Source: Alkaliphilus metalliredigens QYMF (GTDB lineage Bacteria; Bacillota; Clostridia; Peptostreptococcales; Natronincolaceae). From it: DNA of 64,000 bases. The first letter of the stretch is position 1. The number at the start of each line of letters is the position of its first letter. Positions 1-7,648 of the stretch are shown here, in pieces. Under the pieces are notes generated by a model that was not told the origin of the DNA, made no database searches, and saw only the letters and a program-made list of their open reading frames with translations. Location: contig NC_009633.1 in NCBI RefSeq assembly GCF_000016985.1, positions 310,001 to 374,000 of the forward strand, given 5' to 3'. Position numbers and translations under genes: made by a program.

Positions 1-761
1 GTATGACTGACGGTGCAACATTAGGTGATTTGTATACACCAGCACCTCTTAAACCTGAACATCCAATTTCTGGTGATCTGTGGGCCAATATCGCAGCCAA
101 GAAAAGTGGTCTTGGTGATCCGAAACCTTTCTTTGGCAACGCGGAAGAAACCAACTGGGAATCCTTTACTGTAACCATGAAGGGAAACAAATTACTGAAA
201 ATGATTGAGAAGTATTCACGTAATGTTCCTGGTAGCGGTGCACTGATGACGTTTAAGGATTCTAGCTGGCTTATGTCCATGGTTGTGGCAGCACAGCCCC
301 ATTTCAAAGCCCAAACTGCCGATGAAACGATATTCTGGGGATATGCTCTGCATACTAATAAAGTTGGTGATTATGTGAAGAAGCCTATGCGTGACTGTAC
401 TGGCGAGGAAATGCTCATCGAACTACTGCATCATCTACATTTTGATGAGGAGATGGATGAAATCATGAAGGATGTTGTCAATGTGATCCCTTGCATGATG
501 CCCTACATTATCTCTCAGTTTCAGCCGAGAGCCATGACGGACAGACCACAGGTTGTACCTGAAGGGTCTACTAACCTGGCTATGATCAGTCAATTTGTTG
601 AAATCCCTGAAGACATGGTGTTCACCGAGGAATTTTCTGTTCGTGCAGCTCGTATTGCGGTGTATACATTGATGGGCTTAGATAAAAAGATCTGTCCTGT
701 CACACCACATCGCTATGATGTTCGAACACTGTTAAAAGCACTGAACACCTGCTATAGATAA
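1..761 (+). CDS. ohyA: Oleate hydratase (MCRA family), C-terminal part, cut by the window edge
   Basis: This is the 3' part of an oleate hydratase gene, a flavoenzyme that adds water to the cis-9 double bond of unsaturated fatty acids. The frame is already open at base 1 and the first ATG (base 3) is internal: family members are about 570-590 residues and only about 252 are here. The segments GSGALMTFKDS, MVVAAQPHF, FWGYALH, KKPMRDCTGEE and MTDRPQVVPEGSTNLA are characteristic of the family's C-terminal half. The gene ends 14 bases before a small companion gene. A rearranged partial copy lies at 6112-6532, also followed by a copy of the companion. Function is assigned by family similarity. Confidence 0.9.
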   Translation, partial: MTDGATLGDLYTPAPLKPEHPISGDLWANIAAKKSGLGDPKPFFGNAEETNWESFTVTMKGNKLLKMIEKYSRNVPGSGALMTFKDSSWLMSMVVAAQPHFKAQTADETIFWGYALHTNKVGDYVKKPMRDCTGEEMLIELLHHLHFDEEMDEIMKDVVNVIPCMMPYIISQFQPRAMTDRPQVVPEGSTNLAMISQFVEIPEDMVFTEEFSVRAARIAVYTLMGLDKKICPVTPHRYDVRTLLKALNTCYR

Positions 762-775
762 AGGAGGAGAACATG

Positions 776-1063
776 ATGAATGGAAGTTACAATATTACAA
801 TGATCACACCATTAGGTCCAGAAAAAGGAACGATACTCCTTAATGCTGATGAGGAAAAGTTGAGTGGGATATTAAAAATTATGGGAAATGAAAAGGAATT
901 TACCGGTACTGCAAAGGGAAATAGCTTTGAATTCTCTAGTGAATTAAAGAAGCTTATTACAAAGATTCCATTCAGTGCAAAGGGTACAGTAAATGGGGAT
1001 ACCATGGAAGCTAATATCGATTCAAAATTTGGACAGATGAAGATCATTGGGAAAAAAGCATAA
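776..1063 (+). CDS. Small hypothetical protein downstream of oleate hydratase
   Basis: A 95-residue protein I do not recognise by name. It has no signal peptide or membrane segment and its alternating polar/hydrophobic pattern suggests an all-beta fold. Two tandem ATGs (773 and 776) follow a strong GGAGGAG site. I chose 776 because the degenerate second copy at 6547 aligns with that ATG. It sits 14 bases after the oleate hydratase stop, and the pairing recurs in the second copy, so it is probably co-transcribed with the hydratase. The sequence NGDTMEANIDSKFGQMKI resembles small domains of unknown function found beside fatty-acid or SRPBCC-type genes, but I would not assign a role. Confidence 0.75.
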   Translation: MNGSYNITMITPLGPEKGTILLNADEEKLSGILKIMGNEKEFTGTAKGNSFEFSSELKKLITKIPFSAKGTVNGDTMEANIDSKFGQMKIIGKKA

Positions 1064-1092
1064 GGGATGGATATAAACTGAATCATAACAAG

Positions 1093-1130
1093 ATATAGCC
1101 TACATTTTCTTCTGTAGGCTATATTTTCTT
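1093..1130 (+). terminator. Rho-independent terminator after the oleate hydratase pair
   Basis: A perfect 12-bp stem (1093-1104 with 1113-1124) with an 8-nt loop is followed by a T-rich run. It closes the transcription unit of the two preceding genes. The rest of 1131-1418 holds only the hairpin at 1205 and an AT-rich leader for the next gene. Confidence 0.8.
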
Positions 1131-1204
1131 TAACCGCCATATGATATAACAAATTAAAACCAGAGCACTAATATTAGTATGGATCCTAACTAAGAGAACC
1201 AATG

Positions 1205-1252
1205 GTGCCAGGGAAACCTCCTCCACTCTTTTTTCGGAGGTTTCCCTGGCAC
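1205..1252. repeat. Long perfect hairpin, partly repeated at 16511
   Basis: A perfect 17-bp inverted repeat (1205-1221 with 1236-1252) with a 14-nt loop that contains a T run. No T tract follows the stem, so it is not a normal + strand terminator. The right arm plus part of the loop (1230-1252) recurs in inverted orientation at 16511-16533 with one mismatch in 23 bases. It could be a dispersed palindromic element. Confidence 0.6.
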
Positions 1253-1418
1253 TTAACGTAATGCAATATGCTGATGGCATTTTACAGGAAGACCCTCATT
1301 GTACTATGAAGGGGCCCAAAAGGTTTGTTGATTCGATATAAACGGACAAAAAAAATAATAAACCCTATGCTATACTGATTTTATGTAAATAGGAAAATAG
1401 AAAGGGTGGCATAGCTGG

Positions 1419-2986
1419 ATGAGAAAAAAATTAGGGTTAATGGCGATAATATTGATGGTTTCCTTAGCTTTATTGGGTTGTGGACCAAAGGTAGGACAGG
1501 GGAAAGATTATGGTACTTATGATGAAGATACAAGGGTTTTTATTCTCAATGAGAAGGCCTTTGAGGATGCTGAAAAGGTGAAAATGGACAAGATTCAGGA
1601 AAAAACACCGTGGCAGTTGTATGTTGCGAAGTTTGGCTTTTCTGAAGTCGTCTATCTTCAGGTAATACGTTCTAAGGGAAAATACAGTGAAATACAGTTC
1701 TTAGACATGGAGTACCAAGGCTATATGATTAGCGACCATGAAGGGGAAGTGGTACTGGATAAAGTTCCTAGGATTATGCTGGATAGAGATTATGAGGAAA
1801 GTCTGTTTGCTGAAATGCTTCAAGAAGGCTCAACAGAGGGTTTTGAAGCGTTTTTCCAAAGAGCGATGTATCAATGGGAAAAAAGCAGTGCCACCTATGA
1901 TAACAGTAGATTTACTTTATTTCATCAACAGTTAGAGGAGGATCCACAGTATGGTAAGGTGATTGCCTTTTATAGTGAAGAAGGACATCGAATTGCTATT
2001 GATAAAACTGAAGACCATCAAATGGGTTTTCTGATAGGCCCATATAGGGAAGAAGAATTAGCGCTGGCCAAGGCGATAACATCAGAGACAGAAAAAGAGG
2101 TACAAGAGATGGCTGTCAAGGATGCTGATGTAGATAAGGAATATATAGTAGCAAAGGTCGATCCTGCTGACTATGCAGATGTTATCAAAAAACTGACGAA
2201 GTCTAGGAAAGGGCAATTAGAGGATTACGGGGTAGGAGATGTGAATGGCGATGGAGAGGTGGACTATATTATCCTGAACTCTATACCACCTATTCAATGG
2301 TATTGGACCAAAGTCAACGGGAGGACTGTATGTATTATGTAGCTAGAGGTGGTAATCCAAAGGATCTCGCTTATTACAAGGATGCTATTTCTGTTGATAC
2401 TAAGAATCGACTTTTAGTGGAAAGACAGCTGATAGTATCTCCTATAGGAGGAATGGGGTTAGGAAACATCCAGGAGCGTTATCAATGGAAAACTAACAAA
2501 TGGCAGCTGGTGGATGTAAAGGTAACACCCTATAACTTTAAATTAGAAACCTCTAAAGGTGTACGGGATCAGACATTAAAGGAGACCCTGAAAAACCATA
2601 AGGTTGTTGTCAATGAAAAAAATGTCGACAAGCTCTTAATGCTATCGAAGTAGGAGGTACTACACTTTCACGGAGAACCTCGAGCAACGGAGGGGGACGG
2701 AGAACCACATCTTATCTATGAAGATACCACCTATACTTTTCTGGGGGGGAATGCCCATGGATGGGGTCCAAGTTCAGTATCCTTTACTGGAGCAAAACAA
2801 GAGATATTTGGGGTTCGCAAGGGTATGTCCATAGAGGAAGTAGAGAAGGTTTTAGGGAAACCACAGGAAGGTAGCATTGATACTACTGGTGAAACAGAGG
2901 ATTATATACTTTATAACATCAAAGGACGCCAAGTGTTGTTTATAATAGAAGAGGGAAGGGTAGTAGTGAGTATTATCAAAGCTTAA
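1419..2986 (+). pseudogene. Broken lipoprotein gene with a C-terminal BamE-like motif
   Basis: An N-terminal lipoprotein signal (hydrophobic stretch ending in LALLGC, Cys21) starts a reading frame that stops at 2342. The coding sequence continues in another frame from about 2297 to 2653, then in further frames to a stop at 2986. About 520 residues can be pieced together. The middle has an EF-hand-like DVNGDGEVD stretch and the end has KGMSIEEVEKVLGKP, typical of small lipid-anchored SmpA/BamE-like or stalk-type modules. There is at least one frameshift near 2300-2340 and one or two disruptions near 2650-2700. I read it as a decayed gene for a surface lipoprotein; sequencing errors could explain one break but hardly all. 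Exact function unknown. Confidence 0.7.
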
Positions 2987-3019
2987 AAACAATGTAAAGG
3001 ATAACATATAAGGAGAAGA

Positions 3020-3223
3020 ATGAATGGGCAAAGTAAAGAAGGCATTGTCTTAAGGCTAGCGATTGTGACTTATTTGATTGGTACAATGATGTTTTTAAAT
3101 GGGGATAGTGAAGCACAGGATGCGTATACAAAAGAAGTGCTGCCAAGTGTCATGGCTGTACAAGGAGATAATGACGGGGGTTTAGAAATAAGTGAAGGGA
3201 AATATGAAACTCTTCCCAATTGA
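3020..3223 (+). CDS. Small membrane-anchored hypothetical protein
   Basis: A 67-residue ORF with a good AAGGAG site just upstream. Residues about 10-27 form one hydrophobic segment (VLRLAIVTYLIGTMMFL), so the product is either secreted or a single-pass membrane protein. The rest is acidic. It lies 69 bases before the sugar dehydratase gene and its last codons (from 3205) fall inside the block that is duplicated at 23695. No recognisable family; it could be a remnant. Confidence 0.45.
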   Translation: MNGQSKEGIVLRLAIVTYLIGTMMFLNGDSEAQDAYTKEVLPSVMAVQGDNDGGLEISEGKYETLPN

Positions 3224-3332
3224 CTTGAAAGTATGTAAGTAGTATAGTTATGAGTAGAAGTGGAATGGAAGGGTAAGGGGGCAACGTTAAGATGAAGAAA
3301 AGGGTGTTGAGTGGGCTATTGATGATGATGGA
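3205..3332 (+). repeat. Duplicated block: leader and 5' end of the dehydratase gene (copy 1)
   Basis: The sequence from TGAAACTCTTCCCAATT through the first 13 codons of the dehydratase gene is similar, in the same orientation, to 23695-23819. Matching elements include the start TGAAACTCTTCCCAATT, the middle (TATAGTTA, then a GTGGAA stretch) and the initiating ATG with MKK(R/K)VLSGLLMMM. Copy 1 leads into a full gene; copy 2 stops after 15 codons. Confidence 0.85.
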
Positions 3333-5139
3333 TGCTGCCATGATAAACATTGCAGTGGTCATTGCCTTTTACATACGATTTGATGGGGCTTTTTCAGGTA
3401 GATTCGCAGGGCAGTATATTCCTATTTATACGGACAACTTATTAACTTTCACTTTGATTAAAATCGCACTTTTTTATGCCTTTGGTATGTATCAAAACCT
3501 ATGGAAATATGCCAGCATAGAGGCAGTCTTTCAAATTATGATCGCAGCCTTCGTTGCCAACACAGGTGTGGTTAGCTATATGGTCCTCACCCAACAGGGG
3601 CATCTACCTAGGAGTATTTACCTGTTGATGTTTATTTTGGACATGTTACTGGTAGGGGGCATACGCTTTAGCTATCGTGCCACTCGGGGACTACGGGAGC
3701 ATGGTTTCATTAGAAGGAAAAACTGTAAACGGGTGATGATTGTAGGAGCCGGGACTGCCGGGGCTGTGGTCATCAAAGAGCTTAAAATCCATGATAACTT
3801 AAATTACAAACCAGTGGCAGTCATCGATGATGATGAGTCAAAGTTAGGCTCTAAAATCAATGGGGTTCCTGTCCTGGGGGATCGATATCATATTAAAAAG
3901 GTAGCTGAAATGAAACAAGTAGATGAAATCATTATTGCCATACCCTCTGGGTTTAGACAAGAACTCAAGGAAATCGTGGAGGAATGTAGTAAAACCAAGT
4001 GTAAACTAAAAATATTACCTGGCATTGGTGAGTTGATCGATGGCAAGGTCAGTATGAAAAAGGCCCGTGATGTGGAGATTGAAGATCTATTAGGTAGGGA
4101 TGCCATTAATATAGATCTTGAGGAGATCAGTGAGTATCTACATAATCAAGTGGTCTTAATTACTGGAGGTGGAGGATCTATTGGGTCTGAGCTTTGCAGA
4201 CAGATTGCCACATTCAATCCCAAGAAGCTCTTAATATTAGATAACTATGAAAATAATGCTTATGATATACAAAATGAATTGAGAAGAAAATATCCTGAGT
4301 TGAATTTAGAAGTGTTGATTGCTTCAGTAAGAGAAAGGGACCGTATAGAGGAAATTTTTGGTCAATATTTACCTGAGGTCATATTTCATGCGGCGGCCCA
4401 TAAGCATGTTCCTTTGATGGAGGCCAATCCTCAGGAAGCCATTAAAAATAATATTTTTGGAACCAAAAATGTAGCAGAATGTGCTGATCAATTTGGTGCC
4501 AAGAGATTTGTTCTAATTTCCACAGATAAAGCGGTGAATCCCACTAATATTATGGGTGCCACCAAGCGAGTAGCAGAAATGTTGATCCAGTCTATTGATT
4601 TAACAAGTAAAACTGAGTTCGTGGCGGTACGGTTTGGAAATGTATTAGGGAGCAATGGTAGTGTGATTCCCCTCTTTAAAAGGCAAATTGCAGAAGGGGG
4701 ACCGGTGACGGTGACACATCCAGAGGTTACTCGATACTTTATGACCATCCCTGAGGCAGTTCAGCTGGTGATCCAAGCTGGTTCAATGGCAAGTGGCGGG
4801 GAAATATTTGTCTTGGATATGGGAGAGCCAGTGAAGATTATTGATTTAGCCAGAAACCTTATTCGCCTTTCTGGGATGGAGCCTGATGTGGATATGGACA
4901 TTAAGGTGGTTGGGTTAAGGCCAGGAGAAAAGCTCTATGAAGAGCTATTGATGGATGAAGAAGGATTAGAGTCAACCAAGCATGATAAGATTTTTGTGGG
5001 AAAACCATTCTTTACTGATTTAAAGTTTTTAGAAAGAGAGTTGGACATTTTATCGGATCTCTTATTATTAAGAGACCAAGAGGAAGTCAAAGAATATATG
5101 GTGAAGATTGTTCCTACATATCATAGAGAGACAAGCTGA
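3292..5139 (+). CDS. Membrane-bound UDP-sugar 4,6-dehydratase (CapD/PglF/WbpM-type)
   Basis: A 615-residue nucleoside-diphosphate-sugar epimerase/dehydratase for capsule or S-layer glycan synthesis. Residues about 10-125 contain four membrane helices. A first Rossmann-like domain has VGAGTAG at 151-157. The catalytic short-chain dehydrogenase domain has TGGGGSIGSE at 291-300 and TDKAVNPTNIMGATKR near 411-426, where the usual Tyr-x-x-x-Lys is replaced by Met-x-x-x-Lys as in the FlaA1/PglF class. The length is normal for the long membrane form. It lies in a region with galU and SLH-gene fragments and is the intact partner of the 5' fragment at 23779. The substrate is probably UDP-GlcNAc, inferred from family only. 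Confidence 0.9.
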   Translation: MKKRVLSGLLMMMDAAMINIAVVIAFYIRFDGAFSGRFAGQYIPIYTDNLLTFTLIKIALFYAFGMYQNLWKYASIEAVFQIMIAAFVANTGVVSYMVLTQQGHLPRSIYLLMFILDMLLVGGIRFSYRATRGLREHGFIRRKNCKRVMIVGAGTAGAVVIKELKIHDNLNYKPVAVIDDDESKLGSKINGVPVLGDRYHIKKVAEMKQVDEIIIAIPSGFRQELKEIVEECSKTKCKLKILPGIGELIDGKVSMKKARDVEIEDLLGRDAINIDLEEISEYLHNQVVLITGGGGSIGSELCRQIATFNPKKLLILDNYENNAYDIQNELRRKYPELNLEVLIASVRERDRIEEIFGQYLPEVIFHAAAHKHVPLMEANPQEAIKNNIFGTKNVAECADQFGAKRFVLISTDKAVNPTNIMGATKRVAEMLIQSIDLTSKTEFVAVRFGNVLGSNGSVIPLFKRQIAEGGPVTVTHPEVTRYFMTIPEAVQLVIQAGSMASGGEIFVLDMGEPVKIIDLARNLIRLSGMEPDVDMDIKVVGLRPGEKLYEELLMDEEGLESTKHDKIFVGKPFFTDLKFLERELDILSDLLLLRDQEEVKEYMVKIVPTYHRETS

Positions 5140-5156
5140 GAGAGTGAAAATTGAAC

Positions 5157-5209
5157 AAGGCACCTCCATTAGTATTACTTGATAACTGATGTTGGTGCTT
5201 TTTCATGTG
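5157..5209 (+). terminator. Probable terminator after the dehydratase gene
   Basis: An imperfect stem (about 5157-5173 with 5187-5204, core GCACC/GGTGC) is followed by a TTTTT run about 20 bases after the dehydratase stop. Confidence 0.5.
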
Positions 5210-5347
5210 TTATTGATGCGAATACTAAATACTTCTAATTTAGAATAATAGTAATCAATGTTATGCTAGAATAATAATGGTCTTAGGGCTATCAAAATTT
5301 CAATTGAGTTATTAAGAAATAGGGTGAAAGGGTAAAGGTACCGTATT

Positions 5348-5841
5348 ATGACAAATTTGTTAAATCAATTACTGGTATTTTTAACAATAGAATTCACCGT
5401 ATTTTTCACTGCAGCCTACCCATTATTGAGCTATGGGGAGCGATTCCTGTAGGGGTTTCATTGGGAATGTCGCCTCTCCATGCCACAATGGTCAGCTTTG
5501 CCGGGAGTATGCTTCCGGTACCCTTTTTGATTTGTGCCATCCGTCCTGTGTTTGATATTTTAAAGAAAACCAGGTTGTTTGGGGGAATGATTCATAGGCT
5601 CAGCGCACGAACGCTAAGGAATAGTGAAAAGGTAAAGAAATATGGATTTTGGGGACTCATCCTATTTGTGTCCATTCCCCTGCCTGGAACTGGTGTTTGG
5701 AGTGGAACATTAGCAGCGGTTTTATTAGATATGCGCTTTAAGATTGCTTTTCCAGCTATCCTAATTGGAAACACTATTGCCGCCATTGTAATTATGACAT
5801 TAAGCTATGGTGCACTTGGAGCCATTAATTTATTGCCTTAA
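5348..5841 (+). pseudogene. Small multidrug export protein (COG2426 type), single-base frameshift
   Basis: The ATG at 5348 begins MTNLLNQLLVFLTIEF and runs into a stop after a premature frame change. The rest of the protein, from ELWGAIPVGVSLGMSPLHA to the stop at 5841, is in another frame. Restoring one T near 5417 (GCAGCCTA to GCAGCCTTA) gives the family sequence AALPIIELWGAIPVG, so the gene is one base short of being intact. The full product would be about 165 residues with four or five membrane helices. It may be a recent pseudogene or a sequencing error. An internal TTG start at 5461 could still give a 126-residue fragment. Confidence 0.8.
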
Positions 5842-5859
5842 ATGAGACTTAGTTTAGAG

Positions 5860-5922
5860 GATGTTAATAAATATGGGATTGTCAAAGGAATGCATATTGA
5901 GGATCGGATCTATAAGATGAAG
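5860..5922 (+). pseudogene. galU': Fragment of a second galU gene
   Basis: 63 bases that match galU at 25311-25373 with only a few, mostly third-position, differences. They encode DVNKYGIVKGMHIEDRIYKM-K and then a stop. It has no start, no promoter and no other part of the gene. It abuts a fragment of the SLH gene, in the same order and orientation as the two full genes 3.2 kb apart at 24819 and 27706. Confidence 0.9.
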
Positions 5923-5926
5923 TAAT

Positions 5927-5986
5927 AAGTGTTGTAGAATCTGTTTATGGCAGAGACTAAATAGGAAAAAGCTAGAATGAGAAAAA
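5927..5986 (+). pseudogene. Fragment of the 3' end of a second SLH-protein gene
   Basis: 60 bases matching 28584-28643, the last codons of the intact SLH gene (SVVESVYSRD) plus its stop and the start of its downstream region. About five differences. It lies only four bases after the galU fragment, so the region between (rest of galU, motA, motB, most of the SLH gene) was deleted from this copy. Confidence 0.9.
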
Positions 5987-5998
5987 ATGCTAGGAAAC

Positions 5999-6051
5999 TA
6001 GACATTGAAGGCGCGGTGTTGGAATTTTAGACACTGTGCCTTCAATGTCTA
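5999..6051. repeat. Long hairpin between the duplication remnants
   Basis: A 21-bp stem (5999-6019 with 6031-6051) with two G-T type pairs and an 11-nt loop. No T run follows. It sits at the presumed junction between the two duplicated units, just after the SLH fragment and before the oleate hydratase fragment. Confidence 0.6.
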
Positions 6052-6111
6052 TATCCCATCTCAATATCATTGTGTAGAATAGAGTTATAAGAAAAAAAGC
6101 TTGGAACTAAA

Positions 6112-6532
6112 ATGATATTGCTCAAAAAGATTGAAAAATATTCGAGGAATGTTCCTGGTAGCGGTGCACTGATGACTTTTAAAGATTCCAGCGGGCTTAT
6201 GTCCATGGTTGTGGCAGCACAGCCCCATTTCAAAGCCCAAACTGCCGATGAAACGATATTTTGGGGATATGCCCTGCATTATCTCTCAGTTTCAGCCAAG
6301 AGCCATGACAGACAGACCACAGGTTGTACCTGAAGGGTCTACTAACCTGGCTATGATCAGTCAATTTGTTGAAATTCCTGAAGACATGGTATTTACCGAG
6401 GAAGTTTCTGTTCGTGCAGCTCATATTGTGGTGTATACATTGATGGGCTTAGATAAAAAGATCTGTCCTGTCACACCACATCGCTATGATGTTCGAACAC
6501 TGTTAAAAGCACTGAACACCAGCTATAGATAA
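6112..6532 (+). pseudogene. ohyA': Rearranged partial copy of the oleate hydratase gene
   Basis: The sequence follows 194-761 of the first copy closely, but has lost its 5' two thirds and carries an internal deletion of 155 bases. The deletion joins ATGCTCTGCAT (343-353 in copy 1) to ATGCCCTACAT (498-508), an 11-base near-direct repeat, leaving one hybrid copy. Because 155 is not a multiple of three, the frame shifts at the junction: two overlapping frames (6112-6333 and 6209-6532) each hold part of the protein. Non-functional as an enzyme. Confidence 0.92.
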
Positions 6533-6546
6533 AGGAGGAAGATACC

Positions 6547-6711
6547 ATGAACGGGAACTACAATATTACGATCCTCACACCCTTGGGGGCTGAAAAAGGA
6601 ACGATATTCCTTGATGCTGATGGAGAAAAGCTAAATGGTATACTGAAAATAATGGGAAAAAGCATAATTATTAGGAATGCGATGCAGGTTCAATGTATTT
6701 TTATACAGTGA
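6547..6711 (+). pseudogene. Truncated copy of the small companion gene
   Basis: This starts like the intact gene at 776 (MNGNYNITILTPLGAEKGTI against MNGSYNITMITPLGPEKGTI) behind an AGGAGG site. After ILKIMGK it jumps to the last codons of the intact gene: the region between two TGGGAAA motifs was deleted, which also moves the frame, so the short ORF runs on to a TGA at 6709. About 55 residues, probably non-functional. Confidence 0.85.
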
Positions 6712-6728
6712 ACTTGCACCGCTTTTTT
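6683..6728 (+). terminator. Terminator after the duplicate oleate hydratase remnant
   Basis: A 10-bp stem with one G-T pair (6683-6692 with 6709-6718) is followed within five bases by a T run (6723-6728) that is also the first part of the next hairpin. Confidence 0.65.
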
Positions 6729-6766
6729 ATATAATAGGAAAGTTCTCTTTCCTATTATATAAAAAA
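6723..6766. repeat. Perfect 20-bp hairpin
   Basis: The arms 6723-6742 and 6747-6766 are perfectly complementary with a TTCT loop; the outer half is A/T only. T and A tracts at the two ends would let it work as a terminator in both directions. It is the first of a string of hairpins that continues to 6881. Confidence 0.75.
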
Positions 6767-6767
6767 C

Positions 6768-6881
6768 AGGGGTTGTAGGGGATGCAATCCCCTGCCCGCT
6801 TCCAGGAAGGTGCTCAGCCAGCTTCGCTGGTGTCGAAGGAAACCTAGGGTTTCCTAGCGAAAGCGTCGTAGACGCTCTTTT
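6768..6881. other. Array of consecutive short hairpins of unknown role
   Basis: Four more inverted repeats follow one another with little spacing: 6777-6793 (AGGGGAT/ATCCCCT), 6818-6830 (CCAGC/GCTGG), 6837-6855 (AGGAAACC/GGTTTCCT) and 6862-6876 (AGCGTC/GACGCT), the last followed by CTTTTT. The segment is clearly richer in G+C than its surroundings and has no convincing ORF. It may be a structured RNA ending in a terminator, or a palindromic mobile repeat. The rest of the gap to 7100 is AT-rich with nothing recognised. Confidence 0.5.
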
Positions 6882-7100
6882 TAATGTATGGTCGGGACCG
6901 CTGTCAGTCAACACGCCAAGATAAGGATATATTTCATAAATAAGATAAATATGTGAGCAAAATGCTGTCATGAAGCGATGAAGTTATTAATTAAAACTTA
7001 AATTCCTTATAACTACTTGTAGAATAAAAAATTATCAAATATTATGTAATATGAAAAAATCAGGATGAGATAAATTTTACCAGTTGGGAGGAAGATTGTG

Positions 7101-7580
7101 ATGCGTAAGCCAATGTATATTATCGTTTTACAATTCGTATTGATATTGATGATACTGATACTGACACTGACCTCTTTGAATATAGTAGAGGTGGAGAATA
7201 TCTATGGGATGCAACCACTAAACAGAGATAGTATACACAATGTGGTTGTGGCTTATGAAGGCGGACTGGATGTTTCCAATGTCATTTCTAGAATTGGTGA
7301 AAGAAGAGAATCATTAAGGGAAAGAATAGAGAGAAGTAGAGACACATATGAGAATCTGAAAAGTAATAATTCTAGAGAGATTATTATTAAAAAAAGATCA
7401 AAAGTCATGGAAAGAGTTGATGCTGAAGGAGATCGTGTTTGTGTCGAGGATACTGAGTATAATCATATGGAGGGTAAGAACAAAAAATATTTAGCCTATA
7501 ATCCACGATATTTGATAATAAAAAATCAAATTATAAGAGGGCATGCAATTGGTTTAAGAAGTCCACCTGTATATGTATAA
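7101..7580 (+). CDS. Hypothetical membrane-anchored protein
   Basis: A 159-residue protein with one N-terminal membrane helix (about residues 5-25, YIIVLQFVLILMILILTLTS) and a charged, partly coiled-coil extracytoplasmic part (ERRESLRERIERSRDTYENL). No family recognised. I chose the ATG at 7101 over the GTG at 7098; both are behind GGGAGGAAG. It lies 69 bases before the RND adaptor gene and in the same direction, but no evidence links it to efflux. Confidence 0.6.
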   Translation: MRKPMYIIVLQFVLILMILILTLTSLNIVEVENIYGMQPLNRDSIHNVVVAYEGGLDVSNVISRIGERRESLRERIERSRDTYENLKSNNSREIIIKKRSKVMERVDAEGDRVCVEDTEYNHMEGKNKKYLAYNPRYLIIKNQIIRGHAIGLRSPPVYV

Positions 7581-7648
7581 AACTTTCATTAATTAATAAA
7601 AAAAGCGACTAAATTATAAAGTGAAGGTATATATAAGGGGGAGAAAAA

